Source of the DNA: Sinohyriopsis cumingii
Lineage: Eukaryota; Mollusca; Bivalvia; Unionida; Unionidae
NCBI GenBank assembly: GCA_028554795.2
Contig: CM068825.1
Location: 154,921,553 to 154,985,552 of the forward strand
Direction: 5' to 3'
Length of the DNA: 64,000 nucleotides
A model generated the notes under the pieces. The model was not told where the DNA came from. It saw nothing but the letters and a program-made list of their open reading frames with translations, and did not search any database. Within the stretch, counting starts at the first letter, position 1. The number at the start of each line of letters is the position of its first letter. Both the position numbers and the translations under genes were made by a program. This document shows positions 39,476 through 54,719 of this stretch, piece by piece.

Positions 39476-40831
39476 GTGCATGTAACGTGAATTGATTTCT
39501 TTGTAATGTTGTAGTTCATTTGTATATTTTAGTGTCCCGGTAGAAATACCAATCTGACAGTAAGTCTTATTATTGAATCCGTTTACGTACAAAATAGGTT
39601 GTTTAGAAAAATTGGTAACCCAAAAATAATAGGGTCAACATGTTGCATTTTTGTAGAAATAGCTTGATAATTTTCTTTTAGTTTTGTCTCCCCTCTGAAT
39701 GGACGAGACGTCGATATAGTTTTCCCCGTCAACGAAGATGAAGGCGGTGGCGTCAGTTATATTACTAATTTCTGTATTTAAGTTATTAAAACTCGAACAT
39801 CTGCTAAATATCTATCTATATTCAATTACGCCATTGGAGGATATATGTTACATCAGTGGCTGTAATCAGTTACAACATTGGCGGATATCTGCTACAGCCC
39901 TCGCTGTATTCAATTACAACATTGTGGATATAGTATATATACCTAAAGTGTGTACCCTGATATGAGTTGGTGTCTCGACTGCCTAAGCAGAATCTAGACG
40001 TCGTACATAAGCGAGACCTCGCGTGCCGCGTAACCTATATTTTAAAAACGAGGGGTCAGCCGAGCGCTGTCTCACTTGCGAACATCATTATTATGACACA
40101 TTTTTTCCTGCGTGTCAGACGAGAGAGGAAATCACACACATCACAAAAGGTATTTATTCAATAATACTAATCCAAGTTGTAATTTAATATAGCGAGTGAT
40201 GTACGCTTCAGGAGACTTTAAAAATACTTAAACACAGTACTGAACATTGTTGACAAGGACGAGAACAACTTCCAGAAAAGTAATAAAGTATCTCAGTCTC
40301 GCCAAACATGTAAGACTACAGGTCTGCATTGCTCAACGAAGATAACTGTTCCATTCCAACTGCAATGGATCTCTCCGCGGAAAAAATACCTCTTTACATT
40401 ATAAGAATTCTGCGGAATGTTGTGTTTCAACTGATTTAATCCACAAACCTTGCAAAGGCAATAGAGCAAAAAAGTAGGTCACTGTGATCTACTTTTGTTC
40501 GTCGTAAGAGCTATCTATCAAGATAAACACACCCATCAAGATTCATGACTACATGCAGTAGTGTGAGATAGACAAGCACTTAGCGTAGCCATTGGAGCGT
40601 CAAAAAGGAGGTCACGGTGACTCATTTGGCTTGTAGTGGAGCATCACCGCAAAGAATACTCCCATAAAGTTTTAAAAACGGCCTAAATGCGAAAGGTTAA
40701 TGTTGGCGCCCGAGCATAATGCAATGACAATCCCTCTTGTTTGTTTCGCATGCGAGTGAACAACTGTTTAACATGTACAAATCTCGATAAAGTGGATTTA
40801 TTATGTAATCTTAACTATTCACTCCACTTAC
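39476..40831. other. Intron 6, nothing recognised
   Basis: No coding or repeat pattern stands out. Confidence 0.4.
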
Positions 40832-40889
40832 CCTGGATGTACCACTGACCACTCTGGTCCTTGCAGAGCAGCGGACTGCCGATATCATC

Positions 40890-41279
40890 CTGAAATAAAT
40901 GAAAAGCAATGGAAATCATGGTGAAGGAAATTTAGTGTACGCACGGAAAATCCATCTTACTGAGTACTTACATTTCTGTTAACCTTGACAACAAGCAATC
41001 TGCGGCGCAACACACCTGATAGGGATCACCTACCAGTAATTCAATGGAACAATTTGAAATGCTTAACTCTAGGAATGATTCCATGCTATTTAAAGCTTCT
41101 AGCATGAATAAAGCAAAGACATCAAAACAAAATTCTGCCCTGATGAAATGAAGCCTCAAAAAAAAAACCCACAACAGAACAAAAAAAAATTAAAAATGGT
41201 GATTTACGTGTTCGACCCTCTCAGTCATCTAGATTATGATTTTTAAGTGCAATTTGTGAAATTCTGGTCTGCATTACTT

Positions 41280-41321
<42 letters not shown>

Positions 41322-42439
41322 TTGCTTTTTTTTTAATTTTCACACTTTCAATCCACATCCATGCCTCCAAAAAGAAAAGACTAAAACTTATTAAATCATT
41401 TCACGGGACTGATGATGATGATGATGATAATGATGATGATGATGATGAAATGTGTCAATAATATAATAAGCTAATACACACAGACCAGCACATGCCTGCA
41501 TATACTTGTTCGTAACCAACCTCATTTGCAGGATCTTTTGAATATGGTGAAGTGTCAATTTCCGTAAAATTATTGTATGATCTACTGTAAATATTTTGTT
41601 TTAAAACAAAACACTGTCTAAACGAGTAAATTTTACAAATGACGTGAACTCATAATAAACATGTATCACCGCATGCAATCTGATTAAAATCGATATCTAC
41701 AACACGACGGAGATCTGATTAAAATCGATATCTACAACACGACGGAGATCTGATTAAAATCGATATCTACGACATGACGGAGATCTGAGAGGGACTCTTT
41801 CGATTTTATGTCATCTTAACCTTTTGATTCATCGATCAAACTACAACTTTCCTAATAATGAAAGTGAAACATACCAATTAAAAGATATACTCGCCAACTC
41901 TGCAAATAGAAACAGCGACTCTTGCGTGAGCTACAAATAAGGAAAATTCTAAATCTCACCAGAATATAAACTTCTAACGATGCCTATCAATTTTAATCAA
42001 TGTGCCACTATTATATGCAAGGTCGAAAATAAAAAACGAACGTAGAATTGTTGTCCTTGGGTTAACCATCTGCATTTTTAGATGCCACCCCCGGGGATCG
42101 CAGGAAGGGTATTAAAGTTTTCACATAAAACAATTACAACGACATTTGCTAATATATTCTGACCTAAGTTTTATATTTACAGCAATGGCGTGATGTCGCG
42201 TCATGCATGTGACCGATTTTGCATTGTGACTCCTCGGTTACTGGGTATTTCTTGATGTAGGTGTGAGGGGCTGGGTGGTTGTTATGAATGCACCACAAAG
42301 CGTGGGGATTTGCATTGGAGAGCCATCGAAGTCAATTTAGAGCTGGTCATTATAAATGTGACAGTAGATTTGTGCTATATTTTAGATATCAACACGTCTA
42401 CTTATTTACCTATTCTGGAACGATCCAATCATTACTCAC
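40890..42439. other. Intron 5 with simple repeats
   Basis: (GA)n at about 41285-41323, (GAT)n at 41409-41449 and a three-unit 35-bp tandem repeat (ATCTGATTAAAATCGATATC…) at about 41678-41790. Otherwise nothing recognised. Confidence 0.7.
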
Positions 42440-42943
42440 CACACAGAAGTCTTTTGTTCCGTTTTCCTAGCCAGCACAGACTTCCGTAGCCGGCAGGAAA
42501 TCTGGCCAATGGTGTAGACAGATGTCATCAGAGAGGATTGGGAGGTCTACCTGATTCAGCACCTCCTCGTTGCCGCTAGCTGTACAAATATAGGAATGTA
42601 AATATATGATTGTAAACAAACTACTCGCATTGTTGACAATTTACATCAGCTAAATGATATGAAAATACCTGCAAACAATAGCATGAACGAAAAGCAATGG
42701 CATACTCAGTCTGGAAACCATGTATAATACATTACGTGGAAAACTGTCAAATGCCATTTTTCAGAAACAAGATATTTTGTTCATATTGTTAAAGAATCAA
42801 ATACTTCCTATCTTCAGATTTTGTTGGTAATAACCATATTGCGTGGCCTTAATGTGTCGTGAATGTATAGTGAATCGACGTTTTAACTTACATATAATAA
42901 AGTTTATCAAATTTATTTACTGGATCTCTTAGAAACAAATTTC

Positions 42944-45195
42944 TTGCGACAGACATACCCCAAAACATGCATTATATTTGTATATGTTCCGTTTTACATT
43001 CTTTCTCATGGTATAATGTATGACATCCAAGCAAACCTAACAACTTGGTTACCTCCTACTGCAGAACAACTTGATAACTGCCTGCGTTCATTGCTTGACA
43101 AACATACCCCAGCAACCAAGTGCAGGGTATCAATTAAAAAGTGTTCTCCGTGGTATAGCAGTGTTAGTGACCAGCTTCGCACTGCTAAAAGAGACCGCCG
43201 TAGAGCTGAGATGCTTTGGCTTTCCACCAGATTCACTGTTCATAAGCAAATTTATGAAGCCGCTAAGAAGAATGTCACATGATTAGTTCATGCAGCGAAA
43301 TCAGCGCACTACAGTACGAAGATCATGGAAAGTTCCAGCTGCAAAGAGTTCTTCGAGATCACTAACAAGCTAATAGGGAATAGATGTACACCACTTCAAA
43401 CTACCTTCTCTCCAGTCGACCCTCCGGACATGTTTGCAAATTTCTTCCGTGACAAAGTACAGACCATTAAAGATAAGCTTGACAACACAATGTCTGCTGA
43501 TTCGTCGTCACCATACAGTTGCTATACATAATTCCATCGGCATCCATTAGCAGCATTTGAACCTATCTCTATGGATATAGTATGTATAATCGTGACGAAG
43601 GGTGCACCAAAGTCATGTGAACTTGATCCAATTCCAACATCACTGCTGCTTGACTGCTTAAATGCAGTATTGTCTTCACTAACTGATGTTATTAATACCT
43701 CTCTCATCCAGGAAATTCCTATCATTTTTCAAATCTGCCATTGTAAAGCCTCTGCTGAAGAAACGAACACTCGACCATAACGATTTAAAGAACTACCACC
43801 CAGTTTCTCATCTCCCATTCATGCCAAAAATCTTAGAAAAAGTTGTTCAATCCGAAATTGTATCTCATCTGAATTCAAACAGTCTTTTTAGCAATGTACA
43901 TTCTACATATCGCCCCTGCTATAGTACCGAAACTACTCTTCTGAAAATAGGTATTGACTTTCTCTCTGCTTTTGATAGCGAAAAGATCACAGTCCTCACC
44001 CTTCTTGACTTATCTGCAGCATTTGACACAATAGATATATTATTTCACTGTTTCCAGCATTTATTTGGAATTCATGATACAGCCTTACTGCAGTTCAAGT
44101 CCTACTGAGTCAACAGGACACAGATTGTGTCACAAACGGAATACACTCCAGCCCAGTTGATTTATGTTGTGGTGTTCCACGGGGGTCTGTTAATGGACCT
44201 GTTCTCTTCATTGTAGACACTCATTAGCTCTCAATGTGATAGATCATCATTCAGTGTCTCACCAATTGTACGCTGATGACACCCGAATAAACAACTATAG
44301 CCACCAAACTGAAGTTGATGCAACCATCCAAGGTGTAGAGAGGTGCATTTCTGATGTGAAATCATGGATGACATGTAACAAGCTGCAGATGAATGATGGT
44401 AAAACTGAAGCCATTCTGATTGCAACACAACGACTTTCTAATTCACATCCTTACCCTCAAACAATAAATATCAGCAAAACCAACATTAAATTCACACAGT
44501 CAGTACGAAACCTAGGTGTTTCTCTCGACAGTACTCTTACATTGCACCAACATGTCATGAACATATGCAAGGCTGCATATCTTGAGCTGAGACGCATCAG
44601 CTCCATTCGCAATTATCTTTCAGTTGATGCCACTAAAATACTTGTGTGTTCCTTAGTACATTCAAAACTGGAATATTGTAACTTAGTTTTGTCTGGTTTG
44701 TCTCAATATCTACTTCAGAATCTTCAAAAAGTTCAAACCACAGCTGCTTGGGTCATCTTTAGAGTACCAAAACCAGAACACACCTCCCCCTGCTCTGTAC
44801 CCTACACTGGCTATCCATTTGATCCAGAATCAAACACAAAATTTGTTCACTGTGCTTCGTTTCACTGGCTGCAGTCCAACATACCTATCCGACCTCAGCC
44901 TTGTGTACACACCAGCTAGATACCTACGGTCGTCTTCTGACACTCGTATTTGCCCACTGACACTAATGCATGGTGATCTCATTCAAGAGCTCTATTAAAA
45001 CTCACCTATTTCAATTGCAAGAACAGACTTAAAGATCTAATAATGTTTCCTTACCTTAAATATTTTCAGCATGTTTTCTGTTTTCTAATTTGTAAGCATA
45101 TCATTATGTGTTGTCCAATGTTGTGAAACGCTTAGAGCTTCTAAAGATTAGGCGCTATACAAAGTCCCCATTATTATTATTATTATTATTATTTG
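42944..45195 (+). pseudogene. CR1/L2-type LINE remnant in intron 4
   Basis: Plus-strand pieces of ORF2 in several frames: the linker before RT (KKCSPWYSSVSDQLRTAKRD), RT motifs VKPLLKK, NYHPVSHLPFMPKILEK and LLDLSAAFDT, the active site YADDT near 44265, and the C-terminal region (LGVSLDSTLTLHQHV…, HSKLEYCNLV). The 3' end GAAACGCTTAGAGC…GGCGCTATACAA with (ATT)n at 45172-45195 is typical of the CR1/L2 group. Many stops and shifts. The endonuclease is missing (5' truncated). Opposite in direction to the protease gene. Confidence 0.85.
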
Positions 45196-46069
45196 TAAAT
45201 CTCATTATTTTGAGCAATGCTGTTTTCATATCTTGATTATGAGGACAACGTGGACAGGATACAATCTACAACAATAATATAAAACCATGTTCATGTATAA
45301 AACATTTCGGAGATCCAAAGAGTACGCTCCATTAAATTTAGTTTTCTAAACCTAAGTGAGAATAATGTTTGCTTCTATTTGAATGGGATATATCTGTAAA
45401 GGAACTTCTACAATGCTGTAGAATAGTATATATTTGTACTTATTTTTATATACTCTGTACAAATAGGTCCACTAAAATGTTCTCCTTTAAACATGTATTC
45501 TTGGTGAATGAAGAAATAGCGGTGAACAGTCCTATTATGCAGTATACCGTATTTTACTGTTAGAAATCAATTATGTGTCCGGACTTTTTTCGCGGAAAAT
45601 TGCTAAGGAAGCGATCAAATAACTGCCAAGCACTTTAGGAGATTACACCAGAAATACTGAGAAAGGCTGATAAAAATAAAACAGAACCGGTCATGAAACG
45701 TGTTCAAAGTAATCTAGTACACACTGAATAATTGCCATAGACGTGTAATGACTGCATAGCTAATCAGTTTGCTAAGATGATCCTAACTGTTCCTAAATCT
45801 TGGGTTTTAACAATCTGGGGTGGTCGTGGGCAGTATAAGTACTACTACTACAGTCAAATGTAGCAACGTAAATCACATCACATGTTGAAGATTGAATGTT
45901 ATAAAATACTATCCTAAATACCTAACTCAATTATAAAATATTTGATCCTTTGGAAAGAAATTTCCAATAAGAATACGCATAGTCCGCCTTGAAATAATTG
46001 TAGACTCTGGAGAAAAGTATCAACCTAGCGTTATGTTTTCAATTAGTACATGCAAATTTTGTAGAGGGG
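45196..46069. other. Intron 4, nothing recognised
   Basis: AT-rich, no gene or clear repeat seen. Confidence 0.35.
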
Positions 46070-46395
46070 TGTGTGTGTGTGTGTGTGTGTGTGATATGGA
46101 TTTTTAACGTAGCTTTAACAATTTTGGTCATATCGCTACGATGTCTGCAGTGTGGCAGTTTATAGTGATGACTAGCGCCGACGTTTCATGCCGCAGACAT
46201 GTAGTATCATGTCCCATCCAGTCACATTATCTTGACCAATGATCCTGACACCAGGCTGACCAGTCCTAACAGTAACCTCTTAATGCTAAGCGCTGAGCGA
46301 GGCAGCTATTATTATAATGTTAATGAGACTCTGGTATGACTCAGCCAGAGTTTGAACCCGCGACCCCCGCATCCAAGGCGGATGGCCAATTGCGT
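46070..46395 (-). mobile_element. tRNA-derived SINE, family 2
   Basis: Minus-strand copy: head with GGTTCAAACTC-type B box complement, body with CTTAATGCTAAGCGC and CGATATGACC, ending in (CA)n (GT run on the plus strand, 46070-46093). Same family as 60602-60905. Confidence 0.8.
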
Positions 46396-46419
46396 AGGCA
46401 ATAGTAATAACCCAAATTA

Positions 46420-46423
<4 letters not shown>

Positions 46424-46457
<34 letters not shown>
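46424..46457. repeat. (TTA)n microsatellite
   Basis: Next to exon 4 on its 3' side in gene orientation. Confidence 0.9.
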
Positions 46458-46460
<3 letters not shown>

Positions 46461-47032
46461 CCATGGGTGCAAACATATTCTCAAGTTTCCTCATAGATGC
46501 AATTGAACAAAATTCATATATTTGTATATTGATATAACACAGGGTAATGCAATCCAGATATGGGAGACCGCGCATAGGGGGAAAGGTGTGTGTACTCACA
46601 CCCCACCCCCAACAACCCCCGGATTGCATCTCTAAACATGTTTTGGCTTTCATCCGTAAAGCTAAATCGTAAACCACTAGATGACTGCGTCCCCAACCAC
46701 CCACCTCACCAATGAATAGATTAACAGTTTTAGTTAAAACAATCTTACCTGCAGTTGACCCCCAGCCAGGGAGGTAGCATGTCTGGCCTACTGTATATTG
46801 ATGAGATGAATCTGGCAGACAGACGAAACGCACGTGGTCATTAAAATGCATTGCTTCCTTAGTAATGATCAGTGCAATATCGTTCTCCAAGGTAGAATAA
46901 TTGTACGCGGGATGGAGAATAACACGTGATATGTGGTAGTAACGTTCGTTTGGATCTTTAGTGTGGATATTGTGTTCCCCAGCATACACTCTCCAGTGCG
47001 CGATGTCTACATCAAAAATACTATAGTATGGT

Positions 47033-47413
47033 CTGAAAGAAAATAATCGATTGTAGTAACAGTTGAGGTAATGCTGTTCAAACATAGAACTAGAAAATGT
47101 AAGCCAGCCGAAAACTACCACCCAGTCCCATTTCTACACACATTCCCCTTCTCTCTCTTCCCTTCAAAGCGGGTGCATCCTAAATCTTCACATTTTTAAT
47201 TACCTAAAAGTATGAAGATTTTAATTCATGAAGCAAAACAAGACATTAAGCACGCACGAGCGTAATCGTGCACATACGCTTGCGTGCACGACCAGACCTA
47301 TTAGAAGAAAAACATTCACTGCACATTCTTTACATAAAAACACAGAGGTTAACGAGTCCCATTTATTGACTACTTCCTCAATGGACCTTCCCCATCCCAT
47401 ACGCATAACCACA

Positions 47414-47447
<34 letters not shown>

Positions 47448-48083
47448 AGGGGCGTTATGTGAATCAAAGTAGTAGGACTGTCTAAATCACACAGGTGACT
47501 CAGCTATAGCATTTGATTTTCGCGTCTCGTTAGTGAAAAATGTATGAGGAGCTTCGTTACATAGTTCACGCAAAATCGCTGTCCAATGGCCAATAGATCG
47601 ACAATGTGACATTAATAATGAAAAACAGTAAATACTATCGTGCAGAAAACAGATCATTCCAACACCTTCCATTGCGAGCCACACTGGTTGTTACTGTCAA
47701 TAAGTATAATTTCAAATGGGATTGCATTCACATTTGCAGGCACGGTGCCACTGATTCGATTCCAAGCTGGACTCATTTGCTATGTTTATTATTTTACCCT
47801 TGTGGGCCATTCGTGATCTGTTTCCGCGTGATTCTTTGACAGGCAATCATCAGATTTTCGGGCACAGTTTTGAACATATACTGTTGGTATATCAAATTGT
47901 TATCCGCCCGTAGCATTAATATGCATACATAAACATTGTTTCATCTGTCGCTTCAATACTCTTGATTAGTGATGAATTTCCACTGGTTAATCATTAACGA
48001 CATAAGAAAATAAAGGGAAAAATAGTAATAATCCCCGTTTTCTAAATGAATTAAACTTGGTATAGAGTTTAATCGAATCCCCC

Positions 48084-48159
<76 letters not shown>

Positions 48160-48843
48160 ACACACACACACACACACACACACATGTAAGGGACGAAATA
48201 CGTCAAAATCTGTGGAGTGAGAGAGAAAAAGAATTTGGACTTGATGAAAACCTTGAAACTGAACTTGCACGAATTAACCTTCATTAAGCTGGGTCGTCAT
48301 AACGTTACGTGTACAGTTCCATGGGATTTTCCTTCAGTGTTCACAATATCAATGACACGCAATAAATAGTAAGTCGAGACGGCGCGATCAATTTCTTAGG
48401 TAGGAAGCGCGCACATATTGCAAACTATTTAATGATTTTTTTTAGGGGTTTTGTTTGTTCGTTCGTTTGTCTATTTGTCTGTTTTGTTTGTTTTTTTAAA
48501 ACATATGCAATGTTCACAAATGTATCACAATAATACAATCCAAATATTCTTGTCTGAATTCGTTATAGTTCCAAATTAATGTTTAAGTCAAAGAATATTA
48601 ATGATGAGTAGACTGTATTTCCAATGAAGACAAATTTGAATAAATAAGTCCACACAGATTAAAAACTGAAAACAACAATAATATTGATTATGCTTCAGAT
48701 GTTAAGCCAAGACTTAGTAATTCTTCAAGTAAACATCATTATATGGTTGCTTGTTATACTTACAATTTACCTCGTAAAGGCCGTATAGCCTATCAATTTA
48801 ACTACAGGACTAGTTAGTATGAACTATAGCTGTATTTATTTAC
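47033..48843. other. Intron 3 with CA/CT repeats
   Basis: (CA)n at 47410-47448, (CT)n at about 48083-48134 and (CA)n at 48135-48184. No gene recognised. Confidence 0.7.
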
Positions 48844-48933
48844 CCTTCAAAGTGTTGAGCTGATGTCACCAGTACGTGTGCATTCAAGATTGTGGCACTC
48901 CCGGTAACGTAGCCTAAGTCATCAACCAGCAAA

Positions 48934-49057
<124 letters not shown>

Positions 49058-49570
49058 CGTTCTACATATAGACAAAAAGATAGATAGATAGAAAGAGAGG
49101 TAGATGGAGATATATATGTAAATTTATATATACAAGCAATTGAATAAACAATAATTTCCCAACATACCAATAGTGTGCTTGAACCTAATATAAGTAATTG
49201 ATTCATAATTTAAGGCTACCAATGTCATTTTAGCTGAAACTAAAATCCAAAATTTAGTCTGAAATATATTTTTAAAAATAAAGTATTTCAGTCCTGGGCA
49301 GCATATGTATGTATAGTGTATCCAAATATACAACAAGCACTGACTATTAGAAGCACCAAGTTTTATAGAGATGACATATTTTCCGATCTCATAAAGATTT
49401 GCATTTGAGCTTTTCGGGGAAAACAAATTAATTACAATTTCAAGTACATGTAATCTCAAAATTAATCGTATTAATATTAAGTAAAACCTGTGCATTGAAA
49501 ATAATAGTTATATACTCAGTTTAAGAGGTTTGTGGAAACCTTAATCGACCAAATAACCTGTTATAACCTC

Positions 49571-50010
49571 ACATGAGCACAACTATTTGTTCTGATAGGG
49601 GTTTCTTAAAACAAAAGATAACGTTTGTTATGTCCATTGTCAGTGCATGTTATGATGACGGACTGTCAACTAAGTCTAACATGGCACATGGGGGTGGAAG
49701 GTCCGTTGTCAGGTACAGTATGATGACAGAGTGTCAACTAGGCCTAACATTGCGCATGGGGGTGGAAGGTCCGTTGTCAGGTACAGTATGATGACAGAGT
49801 GCCAACCTCCCATGAACACCACCCTTTGTTCTGATATGTGTTTTTTAAACAAAAGATAAGGGTTGTTATGTTCATTGGCAGGTACGTTATGATGACAGTC
49901 TGTCAACTGAGTCTAACGTTGAACATGGGTGTGTAAGGTCCGTTGTCAGGTACAGTATGATGACAGTGTCAACTAGGCCTAACATTGCGCATGGGGGTGG
50001 AAAGTGCGAT
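49571..50010. repeat. 68-bp tandem repeat, about 5 partial units
   Basis: TATGATGACAGAGTGTCAAC, TAGGCCTAACATTGCGCATG and GGTCCGTTGTCAGGTACAG recur, broken by longer units that contain TTTGTTCTGATA…AAACAAAAGATAA. Confidence 0.8.
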
Positions 50011-51056
50011 GATTTCAGTTTCTGGATAATGATACAAATACTCAATAGCATAATGTCCAATATCCGTCCAACATATTTATCCTTGCATGTAAACAGTGTC
50101 GTCATATTGAACGAGCAGTGTATTGTATCCAATAGCCAATGAGAAATGCATATTGCCTTTAGAAATATCAATGTGGCTAACAGTCGTAACACGAAAATGA
50201 ATTATTATATCATGTACTAATGTTAACGACTACTAAATTAGAATCACTACTTACGACATAAGGCCATGAATTAGGAGTGCTCTCCACTCCTCCCACGACC
50301 CTCGTTGTAATTGGCTGAACAACTGGAGTACCACACGTGATATCTGGGTTATTATAAAAAGGTATATCTGTATTAAAAATCTCAAATCATTCCTTTAAGA
50401 CGAACATTCACGATCGTCTCTATTTCCTTCAAGGCTTAATCATTCTTTCGAATGCTTGTCAAAATTATAAAGCCATAACTAGTTTAACAGCATGTGTCTT
50501 GTGAACTATACACCTGGGAAATAGTGTTTAACAGTTATCTCATATAAAACATAATGTTATTCAACTCCCTGACTTAATTCATTTGAGGCGACCTGAAACT
50601 GTATCTCTTTTTCTAAATCCTATGAGCGAAAGTAACAAACATTTAAAGGTTGCATTTCTTAATGAGAAGAATTAGATGAAACACATAACTGTGTGACCCG
50701 TACGACCTTTGTTCATAGGTGTGTCGTACATTCTATTGGTCACTGTGTCGCATCAAACGTCAAGCATCTTATTAGCTTCTTTAAATAACAAAATGTTAGG
50801 CTTATGAGAGAACAACATGAAACAAATACTACATGCAAAAAACTTCAACGTTTAATGCAGTATTTCTGATTAAAAGGGGACAGTTCGAATACGTGTTCCT
50901 AAAACTCACAGAATCAGTATTTTAAAGTGTTGCCTCCAATGAAAGGCAATGTTAGTTAAAATGTTGAAGATATGTAAGGTCATAACTTACTTCCTTGAGT
51001 TCTAACCAAGGTCACAAGTCCGAGTGAGACCAGGAGTGACAGCATTCTGACTAAAA

Positions 51057-51057
<1 letters not shown>

Positions 51058-51142
<85 letters not shown>

Positions 51143-51245
51143 CAATAACAACAATAATAACAATAATAATTACTATTACTATTAATTATGATTATTATTA
51201 TCGTTATTATTATTACTATTATTATTATTATTATTATTATCATTA
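51058..51245. repeat. (TA)n then ATT-rich repeats upstream of exon 1
   Basis: Pure TA to about 51140, then AAT/ATT-type triplets. It lies 13 bp upstream of the first ATG of the protease gene, where the promoter or leader would be. Confidence 0.85.
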
Positions 51246-53092
51246 TTATTATTAAAACAATAATGCTAACTTGTTCTATTATAACAATAATACTAACTTC
51301 TTGATTTAGTAATTTAGTCCACTGGCCCATATTAGAAAATACAATACAAGTAAATATAGTGTGTGTCATGGTGTATAATAATTAAATGTAATATTCAACA
51401 TGAGTATACATACATAATTTCCTATCAATAATCAGTATATAAAATTATAAAGATGTTACTACCAATAAGCATATCATTCACCATTCGTATGAGTTGTCAA
51501 AGATTGTCTAAGACGAAAAACCAAACTGATATAGTAAGAAAGATTGATTATATGATTAATATATTACTGTGACTCATGAGGGAAACAAATATTTCTACAG
51601 ACGGATAGAGATAATAAACTTAATTAAAATATTTCTTACTTAAATGGTCATAAGATGGACTAATATAAAGAAAATGGAATTCATCTTCTACCAAATAAAC
51701 ATTATTTTCCGGCATAATTCACAGTACCTATTATTTCTCTCAATCGTACTATGCCTACATATCCCTGTATTCAGAAAATGCGCTGAACACCTAAAGGTAT
51801 GTTTCTGGTTCCAGTTCAGTTTTCAACTTGTTATAATATATACATTTATGTGAATCGTTAATATCACTTTGCCAGTTTTGAAATGCTAAATCCTTAATTC
51901 TTTGAGAAAAATACTGAGAAAATTTGTTTTTCGTCTCCAACATCTTGATTTAGTTAGACCTGCCCAAAGCCGAAGCGAAATAGCACGTCTTTCACTTTGG
52001 TAGCCCAGGTGATACAGTTGGTTTCATCTAATCTTTTCAAACATTAAATAGTATTGGCTTTGGTATCGAGTTAAAAGCATTCTTACAACATTCACCTAGT
52101 ACTTATTACATCACAAAAAATACGAGCTAAAAAATTGGTATCTTCCGCACTCCCCTAGCATAATCGCATTTTTGGTAATTTTAGGAACTCCTCAGTACTG
52201 TTTGCAAAAGTTGTTTTGCAATTTCAATACCTCGGCTAAATTCATATTGCCAAATTTCCGACCCACGTCAAGCAAATGATTTTATCGAAGAATCAAAAAC
52301 TTTCAATGCATCCTCTAAAACAGCCAAATCGATTTTGGTAATACAAAACCTTGAGGTTGATTTTACGGAGATCTTAATCAAATACTTCTTTGAACGTTAA
52401 GATGTACGTCGTACACTTACCTTCTGCTGGTCTGATACTGATGCGTGAAGGGAATGAGAAAAAACAAATTCAAACTTTGCTATTTATTGCAGGTGAAAGA
52501 GGTTTTATGGGTTTTGTGAATAGATAACAGCATTCATCACAACAAATATGGACTTGTTGTAATTAATTAATGAGTGAAAACGCGCGAAAAAAAGCCAGAA
52601 TTTGCAAAGTACAGCCCATTTTGTTTTTTTGAAATCTGGGACCCATTCTTAGAATTGAAATTATCATTTTTTCTTTTAAATTAAAAGGAAATAATGTCTA
52701 TTTGTATTTTACTCTTCCCTTAGGAACCCCGCACAACACTACGGTTATCTTCCTTTAAAGTTACCTCCCATGACCTTTTCCTGCGTGGACATGAGACAGT
52801 AAAGAGCTTTCTCCTATATAATCTAGTATTACGTCAGACGCCTGACCTTGGGATTGTTGGATCATTAAGTATGAGAATGAACCCAAGATTTTGTGCTGTG
52901 CAATCTAATTGTGACTTCTCTTTCAGCACAAAACCTGAACTGAATTTCAGATACGAAAATGGACATAATGCTTACACATCACATTTGTAAGGTTTCAATG
53001 GACAGTTTATCTGGTGAATTTTCATTCGACAATGATCTATTGCAGAAAAATAAGAATAATTTTACACTGAAGATACAACTAAAAAGAGGATA
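51246..53092. other. Nothing recognised
   Basis: AT-rich, no gene pattern found. Confidence 0.35.
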
Positions 53093-53200
53093 TTTGCTTG
53101 AAACGAGTGAATAATTGATATATTACATCGAGTGGATATAATACTAGAGTTTTTCACCCACGAGATGAAATGTATCCGTTATTCACTCGTTTCAAGCAAA
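53093..53200. repeat. Foldback element with 21-bp perfect arms
   Basis: TTTGCTTGAAACGAGTGAAT(A) at 53093-53113 and its exact complement at 53180-53200. Imperfect pairing goes further to about 43 bp each side. A second hairpin, CTGTAGTGAAAAAATA and its complement, lies at 53504-53539. Confidence 0.75.
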
Positions 53201-53539
53201 TTTTTTATTTTATGCTCACATACGTTGGCTACCTAAAGTTTGTGACAAAGTGAATTAGCATATTTCTTACGGCAGTGTCAGCTGTTTACCGTACTTGTTA
53301 TGCTGTGCTGTGTACCTGCGCATAAAATTAGTTCCACATCAGATTGATAAAACTTAACTGATATTTCCAAAATAACAAACTACAAGTTTCAAGGATAAAA
53401 GACAGGGATTATTAATAGGAAAACAACCACTACATAAGGAAAAAGTAGTTCACTGATAGAAAATCAAAGGGAGGTAAGTATGTTCTGACCCAAAAAGTAG
53501 TCCCTGTAGTGAAAAAATACTGTTATTTTTTCACTACAG

Positions 53540-54719
<1,180 letters not shown>

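Noticed and set aside
46417-46460. Poly-Asn protein end
   Set aside because: It is the (TTA)n microsatellite read beyond the exon boundary.
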